From NCBI GenBank assembly GCA_005406025.1, contig BGZK01000751.1, forward strand, positions 186,001-250,000: a stretch of DNA of 64,000 nt, read 5' to 3'. A program made the position numbers and the translations under genes. Origin of the DNA: Eumeta japonica. Its lineage: Eukaryota; Arthropoda; Insecta; Lepidoptera; Psychidae. Below the pieces are notes generated by a model. That model saw nothing but the letters and a program-made list of their open reading frames with translations, was not told the DNA's origin and did not search any database. Every line of letters begins with the position of its first letter. Within the stretch, counting starts at the first letter, position 1. This document shows positions 11,530 to 24,314 of the stretch, piece by piece.

Positions 11530-13335
11530 TGTCATTATCAACTGTCCTATATAAGATACATTATACTTTTTAAATACACATTATGTTTGTTAAGACCTGC
11601 TCAGACATAAAAGGTCTAAGTGACACTCTCATGGTGAAACTTCGATTTTGTCTGTCTGTCGGTAAGCTTGACTTTTCAAAGTCTCATATAAATTACTCAA
11701 CGGTTATGTAGAGGATTTATGAAAGAAAATTAGGGACTAGCTTTTCATACACAAAATTCAAAGAGGAAATTTTTTTTCCGGCACTTCATTTTGTGGGCCG
11801 TCATTGAATAGGTATTTAAAAATGTACTGAAGATTCTTAAGTAACTTTTTCTCTCGGGTGTTTGTGGCTTATTAGCTTCCGAAGTTTTTAATTTTCCGTC
11901 TCCTTTCTAACTTTTGTACCATAAGTTTTAAATATTTCAAAAGATTCTAATAATGGTTCTTATAAACAAACTCATGAAGACTTATTTTTAATAAAGTCTG
12001 TTAACGAGTTTTTATAGGTAATCCATAACTTTTAGTTTTCCTTGGTAGATAACAATCTGTATAATCACTTATTATTCAAACACATCAGTGATTATATTAT
12101 TTTAGAAAATTTAAGAAGAATGACGTGATTCCAGTTTCATTTAAATTTCATGTAAATGTATATTTGATTTTATTTCCTTGGTCGGTACGGAGAAAGATAC
12201 AACAATGTTACTTGGTAAATGTCCATTAACTTTTGTTTTAATCCATAATAATTTATCTATATGAATATAAAATATAATTACGTATTATATTTATTACATG
12301 TTCGTACTCTTATTAATTAATAACTCATAGTTTAATTAATAAGTGACATAATTATTTTATTTTTAGACAATAATATATAAACAATTTTATAGTCTACATA
12401 AGAAAATATGCTTTTTTTAATTATAAAACGTGATGTTTTGATTATTTTTTTTTTATAATTTGAGTCGTTTATAATATCGTATTCGCCTACTATACTTATA
12501 ATCTTATTACACTCAATTTATTTTAATACATTGAGCGTTTTTCTTTTATTACGTCACGAAAGTAGTTAACGCACATATATAAGTTAAATTTTGCGTCACT
12601 ACTCTAAAAACTCAAGAAAAAAAGCATCTTTATTCATAGGATATCATTTGAAAGGCACGTCTTAACATACATTGTTATTTTAGTCATTTCAATTTTTAAC
12701 TTGTAACAGAAAAATTAGAAAAGAATAACTCAAAAGCTCCCTTCTACCTCAAAACCTCGTAAGCTAAACTTATCTTTTCATGATTATGGAATCGACAATT
12801 CGGGACATATATTGCCATTCAGATGTGACATGTATATGTCAAAAAAATAAAGTTTCTGATGAGTACCGCTAAAAATAAAAAATAAAATTTACTCGCTCAA
12901 CCTAAAAATTTGTAATTTGCTGACTATTTCGTCCAGTTTAATACATGTTCAATATAATGTTGTACGGAACTCCCAGTACATGAGTTAACCTTCAAATTCG
13001 ATTGGTTTTTATTTCCATATCTTTTTACGGAACTCTTGAAAAAATTGTGATAATATCTAAATTACACAGCTCACGGCATTGATTACATAACATTTATTAA
13101 TTAATAATATTATTTTAATGCAGTCAATTTTCAACTTAGTTAAAAGTAATTAGTTATATACGTATTTAAACATTTTATATTCATAGCAAACATTATTTAC
13201 TTTGTTTGTAACTTTTATTAATTCTTGAGTTACATACGAAAGGATATCAACTTTATATTTATATTGGATATTTATGTTTTTGCACACATGTCATGATAAA
13301 TCACGCAATAAAATAAACCGTCTATAAAATAATAA
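11530..13335. other. AT-rich DNA, no gene; small repeat fragment near 11.63 kb
   Basis: Around 11630-11810 is a segment with TCTGTCTGTCGG that resembles a dispersed repeat. The rest is very AT-rich with no coding evidence. Confidence 0.45.
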
Positions 13336-13339
13336 GCAA

Positions 13340-13475
13340 CCTTTCATCCTTTCGCGTTCGGAGCTTACGACCGCTTCAGAGGTTAGGCGCGGTGACAGGT
13401 GCGTTGGCGTTTAACGGCCGTGTCGAAGGTATATTAAAACTTGGGCCCGAATGAAAAACTTCAAAACGTATTTTT
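13340..13475. promoter_or_regulatory. GC-richer island
   Basis: A short non-repetitive GC-richer segment (including GGTTAGGCGCGGTGACAGG) lies in AT-rich DNA. No coding frame was seen. It is a candidate conserved non-coding element on composition alone. Confidence 0.25.
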
Positions 13476-13479
13476 GGGA

Positions 13480-14280
13480 AATTTACGATGTTCGTGCACG
13501 TACAAGCGTAATTAATTGAAGTAATGGCATTGTTCTGAATATTTATATGAAGCGTCCACGTTAAAATTGCTTCTGAAATATCGTACAGAGCTAACGTTTT
13601 TGATTTATCTTTCAGAAAATTGTGTACCTTAAGCCGTCAGTGTAAAATATTAATTTGATTGAAAGAAGATTGTGTTTTAAGTCATATTTGTTTTGATTTT
13701 TTTTTTAAGAAATCATAATAACGTATTTCATGGTTTGGCCACTGTATTGGTTAAGTGAAAGTACACGTATGAAATAAATCTAATTTAAGTACGAAATAAA
13801 TTTATAGGGCAGATGTGTGTAATGAAAGGGTTCATAAATTGCAAAATATTATTATATACGTCAAAGTTATAGCGTGTTAAACAAAAGACAAAATTTGAGC
13901 GATGAAATGTATGAAATGTACGAAACTATTGATGAATGTCAATCAAAGAAGAGGTGCCATGTAAAGATAGTATCAGGGGAGATCACTGCCCTTACCTTTG
14001 GAAAATATACTTAGTTATTATTGGTATATTTGTACCAATAGACTTTAAATTTTTCTTATTATTTGTTTTAATTTTATTTTGGTGTTGTTTTGTATTTATT
14101 TTAAAGTTTAAAACTTCGATATTCAATAACAAGTTTAAGTGAATTCGAACTATGTATGTTTCAGTTATTATGGAAAAAATCTCTGAGTTGTATTTTTCAC
14201 GCTTTTGTTGTTTTACACATATCTTACATAATACATAAATACAAACCTATATTTACATGTCGTACTTTTCGTCATTTCTG
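13480..14280. other. AT-rich DNA, no gene seen
   Basis: A 68-codon frame at 13936-14142 is mostly hydrophobic low-complexity residues and has no domain. I do not support it as a gene. Confidence 0.45.
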
Positions 14281-14284
14281 TTAT

Positions 14285-14890
14285 AAAACATATAAGTAAG
14301 GTTGAATAGCTCTTCAGAGCTAGTTCGTATTAATTTCCCTCATTAGTTCCATATGTTTGTTTGTTCGTATGTTCATGGCAATTCATTTTTATGTACATTT
14401 ACGACCGTTACAAATATAAAAAAATTGGACAACTTTCGACTTAACAGGCCCGTTTTAAAAGTTTCCGCATTTTTTTCGGCGATTATTTACATGAGCTCCG
14501 CAAGCGCGAAAACATTGTTTCACACCTTTTCCAGCTCAAAATTATCGGTGTGATCTATTTCAAAATTATTGAAGATATAAAGTTTATTTGATTCTTCACA
14601 TATTTCGTTAAAGATATCTTTTAAACGAACCACCCGACTTGAATGAAGCTTTCAGCATTCGACAAAGTTTTTTTTTTGAACTTGATAGGGGTTTACATTT
14701 TAAATCTAACGGTCAAAAAACTTAAAAGTTATTTTGAAAGTACTTATTTTTTTTTAACTTTTCGACATGTCTTTTGATCATTGTAATGGATTTCAATGAC
14801 ACTTGTCGCGTTCAACGCAGCTCTTCGAGCTAAAAAAAAAGTTGTTTTTAATGAATCTATTAAAGCATCTATAAATTAATCTTAAAAAGA
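14285..14890 (-). repeat. ~145-bp-period repeat family, copy 2 (reverse orientation)
   Basis: Read on the minus strand this contains GTCGAATGCTGAAAGC, then TGGTTCGTTTAAAAGATATC. It also has an upstream unit with CATTGAAATCCATTACAATG and TCAAAAGACATG, and GCTCGAAGAGCTGCGTTGAA. These are the diagnostic blocks of copies 1, 3 and 4 in the opposite orientation. Confidence 0.6.
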
Positions 14891-15189
14891 ACTATTTCAC
14901 AATTTTTCGATATTTTAGAATTATTTGTAATAAATATAAATTATATTTTTTGGAAATTTCGGCCCATTATTTCAAATTCATCTCACCACATAGACACACA
15001 GACCAAGAAACGAAAACGTTATTAGTAAAATTATATGTTCGCTTTGACATATAGGAATAATCTGTTAAACCTTATGGTTAACGTTTAGGATTTAATATAT
15101 AATTTAGGTACAATTTACTATTATTCCGCGCCTTTTTTAATATATCTTTTACTATATTAAAATTTCTACCATGCCACATCTTCTGTATG

Positions 15190-16130
15190 TCTTTTACACT
15201 TAGGTAATTCTTGTACGGCGTGTCTTAGCCACACGAAACGGAATGGGTGATCGTACGACAATGATAGAATTTGAAAGCAACTGATATGTTGAAATCTTCG
15301 TAAGAGCACTAATTTCATATCGAACAAGCTTTTGCGGCAACCCCATTTTCACGAACTTCACGACAATGAGAGGAACACGGAATTCACAATATGTGCTCGC
15401 GACCTACGCCGTGTCATACACCACAAAGGCAGGAAACGTATTAGGCTAGGGCCGTGAGTGCGGAGGCGCTGGTGTGCGTGTCTCGTTTGCGGAACAAAAG
15501 ATTTTCGTATCAAACCGCGTGTCTATTGTGATTCATTGTATATGAGGGCAACACTGAAATATGTGGGAACGGACAATAAATTATCTTGCATGTTTTGATC
15601 TTATGTACGTAGTCCTTTGTTTCCATACGGTTGAACAATCAGGCTCGGACGTTACAAATAACGGTAATTATTAACACGTTCTGATTTTTTTTTAATTTAC
15701 AGGCTCATAAAACAGTATAAACATTACTATTGTATTATTTTTTTTATATCAAAATATTGTATTATATAGTAAAATCGATAGTTTTGTTACATTTTATAAT
15801 GCTTGCTTGATGCTTATTTACAAAACGTTATTTCGAATCACTCGAAAAAAAAAACAGTTGATCAATATCAATCAACACTTTCACCGTTGGATCGTTAGAT
15901 GCGATATTAATTTAGACCGTTATCTCCGAAGCGATCCATCAATACGTGTTCCAGTGAGGTTATCGGTTTATCTTCTCAATTAATTTATGTTCATTCGTGA
16001 TCATATCCGACGGGCTTTTATAGCGCGCGGCCGGCTGCGGCCCGCTCAAATAAATTACACTGTGGTCTGTGGATTCTCATTGTGGTCGGTGGTCAGGCCA
16101 CTACACAACATCTCACATGTATAGGCGCAG
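15190..16130. promoter_or_regulatory. GC-richer islands, candidate regulatory DNA
   Basis: Two islands (about 15210-15520 and 15880-16120) rise above the AT-rich background. The second contains a GCGCGCGGCCGGCTGCGGCC core and adjacent GTGGTCTGTGG/GTGGTCGGTGG near-repeats. No frame carries a recognisable domain. Confidence 0.3.
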
Positions 16131-17040
16131 TCGTGTAAAAACAATTGCTACTTACCAGGCACTGCTTGTGATGCACTAAATAGTAGCATATAATTATCAG
16201 TTGATTGTCGTTAAACAGAAAGAAATAAATAAATTGCGATCATCATGCTCACAATGTTAAAGGATACGTATATTTTATATGTTATGGGTAAAATACTATT
16301 ATCTAATTAGGAAAATGGAGTTTTTAAAAAATCTGACTCAGTGTTTTTTTTTTGCTGCCGCAAATAGTTCTGATATTATACAAAATTTTGATCTTTAACT
16401 GTTCCTTCGTCAATTTAAACTTACAGCATCTGATCTATGACATATCACCACTAATATTTTCTTCTATACAATGTACAAATCAGAGCAGATTAGGAACATA
16501 TTTACATCTACGCATAGAATACAGCTATGAAAAAAAAAAATAGCAGAGCCATAGCGCCGTTATGAAGTCGACAATCTTTTAACAGGATTATCGACAAATA
16601 GAAAAATTAATTGTTGTTATGTAGATGAGGGTGTAGTAATCAAAAATTTTTTTATGCGATGCTTTACCTATCTTTAATTTAGCGATCGTAGAACGAGGTG
16701 AGCTTTAGACCACACACCACACGTCCGTGTCGATCAATAAGCTCCATCATCGATTCTATTCGTTTTTAGCTAAGCCTAAAACCTATTTGGCTAAGTTTAA
16801 TAATAAATTCGTTTAGATAATAGTCTCTATGTTAACTATAAAAATTTAATTTATTTACCTTATGCATATCGAATGGTCCTTGTTAACCAAAATTGGGACC
16901 AGAAATAAGAACGGGTTTCATAATGAAACTCGAATCGGGTTTAGAATTTAACGTTTAGAATTCAATCCAGTTTGAAATTCCGAAAGAAATCAGAACACGA
17001 TCAATATAAAAAATCAACCAGTCTTATGCTACTGCTATCC
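16130..17040. other. AT-rich DNA, no gene seen
   Basis: No supported feature. A possible repeat terminus ending CACAGGCAAAAGCTAGT lies just downstream, at about 17062-17078. It resembles the CTAGT ends seen at 21.72 and 60.22 kb. Confidence 0.45.
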
Positions 17041-17469
17041 TTTATACACTATGCTAATCCGGATAAAACCACAGGCAAAAGCTAGTATAAAAAAAATGTT
17101 CTCGCGTTAAAGGCACGCGTGCCAACGGCTGGAAGACCAATGAACTTCTGCTAAAGAGTATACACAGTAACTGTAATAAACGGTCGTTCACCAATTCGAA
17201 GCCAAACACACGGATCAAATATATATATTTGCTCTGTCGGAAGCGGGGAGGCAAACAGAAATAGTAGTAAACGATTGCTTATTCATCGCACGCGCTTATT
17301 GTTTTGAGGTTAAGCCTAATAACGGACAGGATGCGGGTATTGAAAAAGTTCGCCTTCTTTTTTTTTTGTCGTTCGCTATCGCCATGCAAGGAACTGGATG
17401 AAGGTATATCTACGGTTTATGAAATTTACAAAGGGAAACGCAAATATCGTAGAAATTCTGTTCCCCAAA

Positions 17470-18085
17470 GTTGAATATATACCAAACTAGCGGACCCGAC
17501 AGACGTTTGGATCGAACGGTGACTTTCCTATTATTAGCGGGTTTACCAAAAGCTTTTTCGATAAATTGTGTAAAATTTGATGTTGATTTTGACATTTCAG
17601 TCTTTTCGCTTCTTCATCGCATGATTTGCTGCAAAATTAAAAACGGATGCAATTTCAATGGATGCAAAATGGAAGCACAGCGAACAGAAATCAAAATTAC
17701 AAAACAACCCCATCTACGACGCATGACATCAGTGTTACCTATTGTACACAAACCTACCAATTATAAACACAATACTATGAATTATTATCAAAAGGTCAAT
17801 TATTTATGAACTCAAAAGGTTTTAATGGTCAGTTATGAATCTTAAAAGTGTTTGAGGGTGGTGGGAGTCGAAATTTTGGGGTTATAACATGTTCTGAAAT
17901 ACAAAAAAATGTAGTCAAAAATTAGAAAAAAATGCTAGAAGCCAATAGCGTCATCTATTGAGTCCAGTTGTAAATCCAAACCATCCAGATACCTACTCAA
18001 ATACAAAAAATCGTCATAATCGATCCAGACGTTTTTATTAAGGAGTTCAGTGACTAACGCACGCACGCACGCACACACACGTTTA
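17470..18085 (+). repeat. ~610 bp dispersed lepidopteran-type repeat ending in (ACGC)n
   Basis: It begins with ACTAGCGGACCCGACAGACG and ends with a GAGTTCAGTGACTAACGC segment running into an ACGC/AC microsatellite at about 18056-18080. From memory both ends, and the internal phrase GTCATCTATTGAGTCCAG, belong to one repeat that is common in Lepidoptera. I cannot confirm its class. The 112-codon frame at 17471-17809 lies inside it and has no domain. Confidence 0.6.
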
Positions 18086-18224
18086 TTTTAAGTTATAGCT
18101 TATCAAAAAAAATTGTCCCTCATAATAATACAGAACTAAAAAAATCACTACCTTCGATAACTCTATTGATAGGAACTTTCGAAATAGCACACTCCATAAC
18201 TTGATTGATTACACTTCGCTAAAA

Positions 18225-18480
18225 CAATGTCAAGTTTCATGTATTGTGATAGCGGCGCGCCCGCGCCCCGGCCGAGGCGCGGCGAACGAGCGAAACTTCG
18301 AGTATACGACACGAAAACTCCCTTAAATGGTTGTTCAGTTAAAATGACGTTCAGTTTCTGTAAGTTTGCTAGGATGCGTGTTACGACGTTTGTTGTGCAC
18401 GCCAAGTAACTGACATATACAACACAGTACAGTGACCGGCGCCGATCGGGCCGAATTTGAGACGGCAACATTTTTTTGTG
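18225..18480. promoter_or_regulatory. compact CpG-rich island
   Basis: The core 18240-18295 is almost pure G+C with many CpG dinucleotides, followed by a moderately GC-rich tail and a second GC-rich patch at 18430-18470. It is isolated in AT-rich DNA. Frames on both strands (102 and 60 codons) overlap and have no motif. It could be a promoter-type island or an unrecognised repeat. Confidence 0.3.
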
Positions 18481-20090
18481 GTCTTACTAAATGATTTTCG
18501 CTCTGACTGTCACCTCTAACGACAACGTTAATCCTTGATCGAGATTACGCTCGATGACCTTAGCGATATCGATTTATTGTTCGATTAAAGAGCTGCATTC
18601 TATTTATAAGAAAAAATTATAAAAATGACTAAGAACTGAACACAAAAACATGCTTATATCGCTACCTACACTTTGCATCATCACACCGATCACATTATCA
18701 AATTCTTTCTAGCAATGTCCAAATTCTCAAAATTACAATGCTTCGAAAACTTTATATGAACTTCATTCGTCTGCAAAATTCAAATTATTAGTGAATGAAC
18801 AAGGACTTAAAAGAATTTCTTATATTCATATGTTCAAGTGAAGCTAAGAAAAACTTGCTACAAATGAACAGCATATTTTTCCATAGTGTGTTGACCAAAT
18901 GAAATAGTAGAGTTATGGAAATTTTTGAAATTTTAATATCAAATGATTATTAAATATGTAAATTGTTATCTAAAGCAAGCAAAATGTTGACAAGCATTTT
19001 AAAATTGTTTTACGTAATTATTAACAATTTATTAATGCCACAATTATTAATAAATAAATATCAGAATTAAATAAACAATAGCAGTAGTTTTAATTGTAAT
19101 TTATATATAAATATAAACGAAATTTAGCATAGAGGTTATCGTTATAACCTAAGCGAGCACTAAAAAAGGATTTTCAAAACTTCAACTCATGAGGGAATGA
19201 AAACAGTGAAAATCTATGGTATTGAAAATTTATGCCATTAAAGCTATAGATGTCTAACTTAACATTTTAATTACTTACAGAAATAAAAAATACCAGGTTT
19301 TATTTTATATTAATCCTGACAGGATTAAATAACGGATAAAATGTTGTATAGGAAATCGAAACCGCTATAGCTATTGATGTTTATACGGAATTGCACATAC
19401 GATAATTTTGTAAAATTTTGTCATTAATTAATCATCATCAACTTGATGAAAGTAATTCTTAATCATCATTTTTAAATTTTTATATTACTTTCTTTATACC
19501 CTCTTATAATAGGCATGTTGATAGTAAACAAGAACCACTAAAATAATGTATCTATCTATTGTATTAATATATTTTGAAATAAATATTTATTTTCATTTAT
19601 AAGGCGAAATTATTAATTTATTTAAGAAAATAAAACTACAAAATACAAGCGCCGCAATGCTCAATTGAACACCGATCAAATTGAATTACGGCACACCTAT
19701 GTACAAACTGTCGCTATCACACAAATTCCGTACGAAACTAAACCACCGCTATACTTATTGATTGTTTAAGTATTTCGTGATTCTTATCGAACTGTTGCTT
19801 AGTTTTGAATACTCAATAACAAATTAAGTCATTGAAGAAGGATTAACCAAGGCAAACGGTTCTAATTAGTCTAAAGTTAATTCCTTAATGCTGCTGGATT
19901 TCATAGCATCAAAAAAAGACTTCTATTTAGCAGAATTTAGAAATGTCAAACTACAATGTGAGTAAAATATTAATAATCTTTGAAACCAATCATTTAAAAT
20001 CAATTGAAAAAAGCACCGCTTCATATGTTTAGTGTTAGAGGTTACGTTACGTAAATAATGTTTTTATTATATAACATACGCTTAGGGGCC
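18481..20090. other. AT-rich DNA, no gene seen
   Basis: No coding, splice or repeat signature that I can support. Confidence 0.5.
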
Positions 20091-20091
20091 A

Positions 20092-20345
20092 TCCACAAAT
20101 TACGTCACGTAAATTATAAGGTTTTTGACCCCGTAAATGAAAACAGCAGTTTTTACATTTTTTTTTTTTGTGCAAAATACTTTAAATATTGGACAAAACA
20201 AAAGACATAAACCTTTTTTCGTTTTCGTATTTCGGATTTGACGTCATAAAGCTTTTGACTTGTTCTTTGTCGTGCATTGCCACATTTCGTTGACCCCCCC
20301 TCCCCCCCACCACACACCCCAACGTATTTTTGCCGATAAAATCTA
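20092..20345 (+). repeat. dispersed repeat: GGGGCCATCC...ACGTCACG start, GACCCCCCCTCCCCCC interior
   Basis: It opens with GGGGCCATCCACAAATTACG followed by TCACGTAAAT. It later carries TTTGACGTCATAAAGC and the C-rich TTGACCCCCCCTCCCCCCC. I recognise this combination (a 'GGGCC...AAATTACGTCAC' head and a poly-C block) as a repeat found in many insect genomes, but cannot assign its class. The minus frame 20182-20415 is a shadow. Confidence 0.55.
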
Positions 20346-20401
20346 ATCTAATGAAGATATCGACTTGGTTTTTGCGGTGTTGTTTTTGCCTTGTCGGCGG
20401 A

Positions 20402-20429
20402 TTTAATATTATCACATGATAATATTAAA
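20402..20429. repeat. 13-bp perfect inverted repeat with 2-nt loop
   Basis: TTTAATATTATCA (20402-20414) is followed by CA and its exact reverse complement (20417-20429). Confidence 0.85.
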
Positions 20430-20959
20430 CTACATACAAAAGACACACATCATATAAAATATTCAATATAAACTAACGAATTTCGTCAAAATGATCTTTA
20501 CTGAAATAAATTAGAGAATTTATGAATGAAGTCATGAGAAAATATGACTTGGATCTCGCCATGCAAGATTAAGCCACTTATATCATTAGGGGTTTTTAAT
20601 GACGTATTAATGCATTAAGGAACTGCACACCACTTATACACTTTCGAATTCGTGTCTTAATTAAATATATCAGATTTTTTGCTTTAACTCCTAGTGTTCC
20701 AAATACATAGGTGACGTCACAAGCAGACGCAATGACACCAGGCACCGTTTTGGTGCTAATTTATAAATATACAATTTAAATAGCATTTATTTCTAAAACC
20801 TTTGCTTAATGCAAAAATAATATATTTTTTGGATAAAGTAGATTCTTAAGAATAGTATAAAACTGTTTGTCAAAATCAGTCATCATGCCTATTCTTAATG
20901 AAATTTAGGATATTGGAAAAACAAGCAGTTACCCAATTTAACAATAATGTAAGTCTGTA

Positions 20960-21725
20960 ACATCATCTTGATAAAGTGTACGTTTGTTTGTTTGTTTTTC
21001 TGGACTCATCTCCGAATAGGCTAAATGGTCTGTGATCAAATTGTGCTTCTTCTTTGGTAGATTATCTTTTATGAGTATGCCTTTTGTTGATTTTCTTTGC
21101 TAGCTTAAACTATTCAACCGATTACCATAAAACTGTTGAAATGTTGTACGCGCTATCGGAAAGGTTTCTAAAAAAAAAAGTGGAACTAAAACTTTGTATC
21201 TGATGTCTTTGTTTTTGTACTATTGAACCGATTTACTGAGTAGACTTTAAAAATTCCTTCACCAATTAAAGCACTGTGAGTGAAATTGACTATTAATATT
21301 TTGCCTTAACTTCATCTTATATTTCTGCTACTACAGATTCTAAAAATTGTTTCACTCATAGAAAGCCACCTTATGCCCAAAAAATATAGCCTAATTTCAT
21401 TATGATACTAGCGTTTGCTCTTGTTTCGTCTAAATCGGGACTGTGTTCGCTAGCGGAATCGAAATTGCAAGCGTCACGTGAAGTAAAATCGAAAGTAGAA
21501 ATCGGTATCGAAGTCAAGAACGAGACGAAGGTCGAAATTGAGTATAGTATCAAAATTAGAATCAAGAGCGTGACCGGAACGTAATGAGTAGCAGTACCGA
21601 GGTCATAATTGAGAGTGGGACAGGTATCGTGATTAGAGCTAAAATGGAAATCTACAATGAAAAACAATAGGGATGAACGAATTTATTCTATGTCCGCTCA
21701 GGCGTAGCCGCGGACAGAAACTAGT
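20960..21725 (+). mobile_element. Helitron-like non-autonomous element with 3' hairpin and CTAG|T end
   Basis: The right end shows Helitron 3' hallmarks. A hairpin, TGTCCGC (21691-21697) paired with GCGGACA (21710-21716), is followed 4 nt later by CTAG (21721-21724) and then T, as expected for insertion between A and T with no target duplication. Inside are the purine-rich complement of the GATTCY hexamer array (21420-21640), and upstream AT-rich phrases such as TTCAACCGATTACCATAAA. No Rep/helicase coding remains. The left boundary is uncertain. The 98- and 60-codon frames are low-complexity shadows. Confidence 0.6.
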
Positions 21726-22139
21726 ATTGTATAATTTATAAGTCTAACCGCTTTCAACTAATTTGCATCATTGATAAATCGTAACACACCGTGCGTACAT
21801 CATTAGGTGCCAGAAAAGGATAGCAAAATTGATACTACATCTGATTAGTTACCATTCGTGTCATATTCCACTTGAGAACTTAAAAAACTTTACGATACTG
21901 CAGATTATTCTTTTTATTGTATGTTTTTAAAGAATTTTTCATTTCCATTATTATACAGAGTTTTATACGTCTAAATTAATGTTTGAATTGAGATATTTTT
22001 TCAATATAAATAATACAAACTTAGGAATATAATCAAAGAATTTCATTTAATGTTTTAGAAAAAATATTTATTTATTAAAAACTAAGAATAAAATAGTGAA
22101 TATACAAAAAAAAATATTTTATAATAAATTTCAAGAAAG

Positions 22140-23125
22140 AGAGAGAGAAAGAAAGTCGCATGGAGGAAACATAACGCTTTTTCGTTATGTTACGATTTCT
22201 ACCAGTCAACTTCTATTGTAAGCCGCGTTTTGGGAGCTTCGTTTCAACAAGTGTAACACTTTTCCAGTTAGTACGTAAGACCGACTTCTCAAATGCAGCC
22301 AATGTATGTTTCATTGACGAAAACTGTTTTTCTTTACATTGATTTTTTTTTATTTTGAGGAATACAAGAAGATCACACGTTGCCAAATCGGGACTATAAG
22401 AAGGGTTACCTATAAGATTAAATGATGTGCTAGAGAAAATCCTCTTTCCAAAATCCAGAAAATCCTCTGCTTAGAGCATCATATGAACGAATACGTTATC
22501 TTAGTGACACACTAGCTCACGGATGCAAGTCTTCGATTTTGTTACTGCTCAAAGCGGTAAAAGATTCTGGTTATCAAATGTTTGATGATATAACATTTAT
22601 TATCAATGCTCATTTGATGTCGTAAAGATATCGACACCAGATATTCCGTCAAAGAAAAAAAACTTACGATCAAAACTTTGTTTGCATTTCTCGCTCGTTT
22701 TACTTCGGTAGGCTCGTTGGCCAGTTTCGGTCGACTGATGCTTCTTTCTTGGTTTATATTAAATAAATCCGTGATTAATCGCTCGTAACGATAACACATA
22801 TGTGCTGATACCAGCCTGCTTTATATTTTGTTAATAAGTCACAACCTTATTTTACCCGAATCTGCTTTTGAGCCTATGTTCGACAGTGTCCAGCTTGAAA
22901 TGTCTTACTTCGACGAAAATGCTCTTATAGAATTTCATGTACGCTTTTCGATGCAATCTCTTCGATACAATTGCCTAAACCAGCGGCAAGCACTCGCTTT
23001 ATAAGGGCGTATTTCTTTGAACACCATTCGAATTGCTTCAAATGATTCTTTTGGTTTTAGTCAAGATTCGAAATCAAATAAAAACATCGCGTGAAAACGT
23101 TCTCGTTGTAGATTCATTTTTCAGT
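22140..23125 (-). pseudogene. mariner transposase remnant, antisense
   Basis: On the minus strand the 5' part reads MNLQRERFHAMFLFDFES, then a stop, then KESFEAIRMVFKEIRPYKAS and ACRWFRQLYRRDC. This is the N-terminal HTH region of mariner transposases (MNL...HFRAMI.YDF...ECFE...YRWF.EF.RG). About 650 bases on, PSYSPDLATCDLLVF keeps the third catalytic Asp (..PDLAxCDF..) and is followed by FSSMKHTLAAFEKSVL. The HHDNA segment is missing or unrecognisable, so there is an internal deletion plus stops and frameshifts. It belongs to the same superfamily as the copy at position 1 but is a separate insertion. It ends next to copy 3 of the ~145-bp repeat family. Confidence 0.78.
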
Positions 23126-23269
23126 GGGGTACACCTTGAATTACCTCTTAAAAATATGTTGAAAGTTTTGAATTTGGAATGTCAATATATTTTTTTTTAA
23201 TTCATTGAATTTTATAACTTAATAAAAACCAGCAATTGTCTCTTTGTTAAAACTGTTTTTCTGTACTCT

Positions 23270-24060
23270 ACCGGAATATTACAAAATGTAACAAGATAAT
23301 TCTCTTTAAAAAACAACATCGGTTGTTTCAAAATGCAACACAATCGGTTTGTTCGTTCAAATTTATTGTTAAGGAAAATTTATAAAAAAAAGGCTTTTTC
23401 AAAATAATATGTGCCATTCTTGCTAAAATGATTTTTGGCATTTTTGGTTTAAAAAACTGCGTCGGATGCCGTAAAGCAGATCAAAATCAAACAACCCATT
23501 CAAAAGAAATCGTAATTGAAAAATTAAAAAAGCAATTTTTTAAATATGTATAAATTTTTACACTCGTAGACCTTACGACGTACTTCTGGAATGAAAGTTT
23601 GAAAAAACACTAAAATTAATCTTTTTGAGCGGGATAATCTCAATTATTTTTCTTCTAATAAAAAAAAAATTCTTTCATTGTAAACTACATTAAAATCAGT
23701 TGGTTCCACCGAGATATAGTCAACGAAAAATTCCAAAAAAAGATGTTATCAAAATAAGTTGAGAAATTCTTTATGAATTGCGATTTGGTATGTGGTCATA
23801 TTTTTCTGCTTAAGAAAAAAAATAGTGTTTAAAAAAAGTACATTTGAACTCAAGGAACTGGAAACGCATTTTAACCATATATTTGAGCTCAAAGAGCTCG
23901 AAAAAGCACTAATATTTAAGTTGATATATATTTTGAAGCGCTTTGAACTCGAAAGACGCAATAACTTTCAGGTTTGCAGCGTCAACTGTCTTTTAAAATT
24001 TTGGGCTCGAAAACCTTAAAACTTATAGGCAACTATATTTTTAAACACAAGGTACTCCAA
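23270..24060 (+). repeat. ~145-bp-period repeat family, copy 3
   Basis: Units start near 23320 (AATGCAACACAATCGGTTTG then TTCGTTCAAAT), 23460 (GCGTCGGATGCCGTAAAGCA then GATCAAAATC) and 23675 (CATTAAAATCAGTTGG then GAGATATAGTCAACG). It ends with the GAGCTCAAAGAGCTCGAAAA and GAACTCGAAAGACGC segment. Short frames on both strands (23749-24019) are artefacts of these blocks. Confidence 0.65.
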
Positions 24061-24079
24061 AACATAACTTAAGAATGGT

Positions 24080-24310
24080 GTAAAGTCAAGCTGTGGTCAA
24101 CCCACAGAATACAGACGTAATGTAATAGCTTCTCTTATTGTATATCGTCAAGTGAAGAAAAGTTCCGGTGGTCCACTCTACCTACATTACATACCCTGTT
24201 CCTATTCAAGGGGCCGGTACGGGAATTGTGACCCTCCTGGGGTTGGGAGCGTCCATGGCCGGTCATAACCACCTACTCTTTGATGAATCCTATGTTATTT
24301 TCCCTTTGAG
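24080..24310 (-). repeat. SINE/LINE-tail repeat, reverse orientation (copy 1 of 3)
   Basis: It has CACAGAATACAGACGTAATG followed by AGCTTCTC, as in the copy at 61.89 kb. Downstream, read in reverse, is a GGTTATGACCGGCCATGGACG segment equivalent to the TACCGCCGCCC..GACACT block at 33.48 kb. I recognise the latter from a lepidopteran repeat that usually begins GGGCAAACGAGCA. Confidence 0.55.
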
Positions 24311-24314
24311 AATG

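Noticed and set aside
17471..17809. 112-codon + strand frame beginning MNIYQTSGPDRRL
   Set aside because: It lies wholly inside a dispersed repeat (ACTAGCGGACCCGACAGACG head). Its start is the repeat head and no protein family is recognised.
20182..20415. Gly-rich 77-codon minus frame
   Set aside because: The Gly run comes from the poly-C block of a dispersed repeat. No domain.
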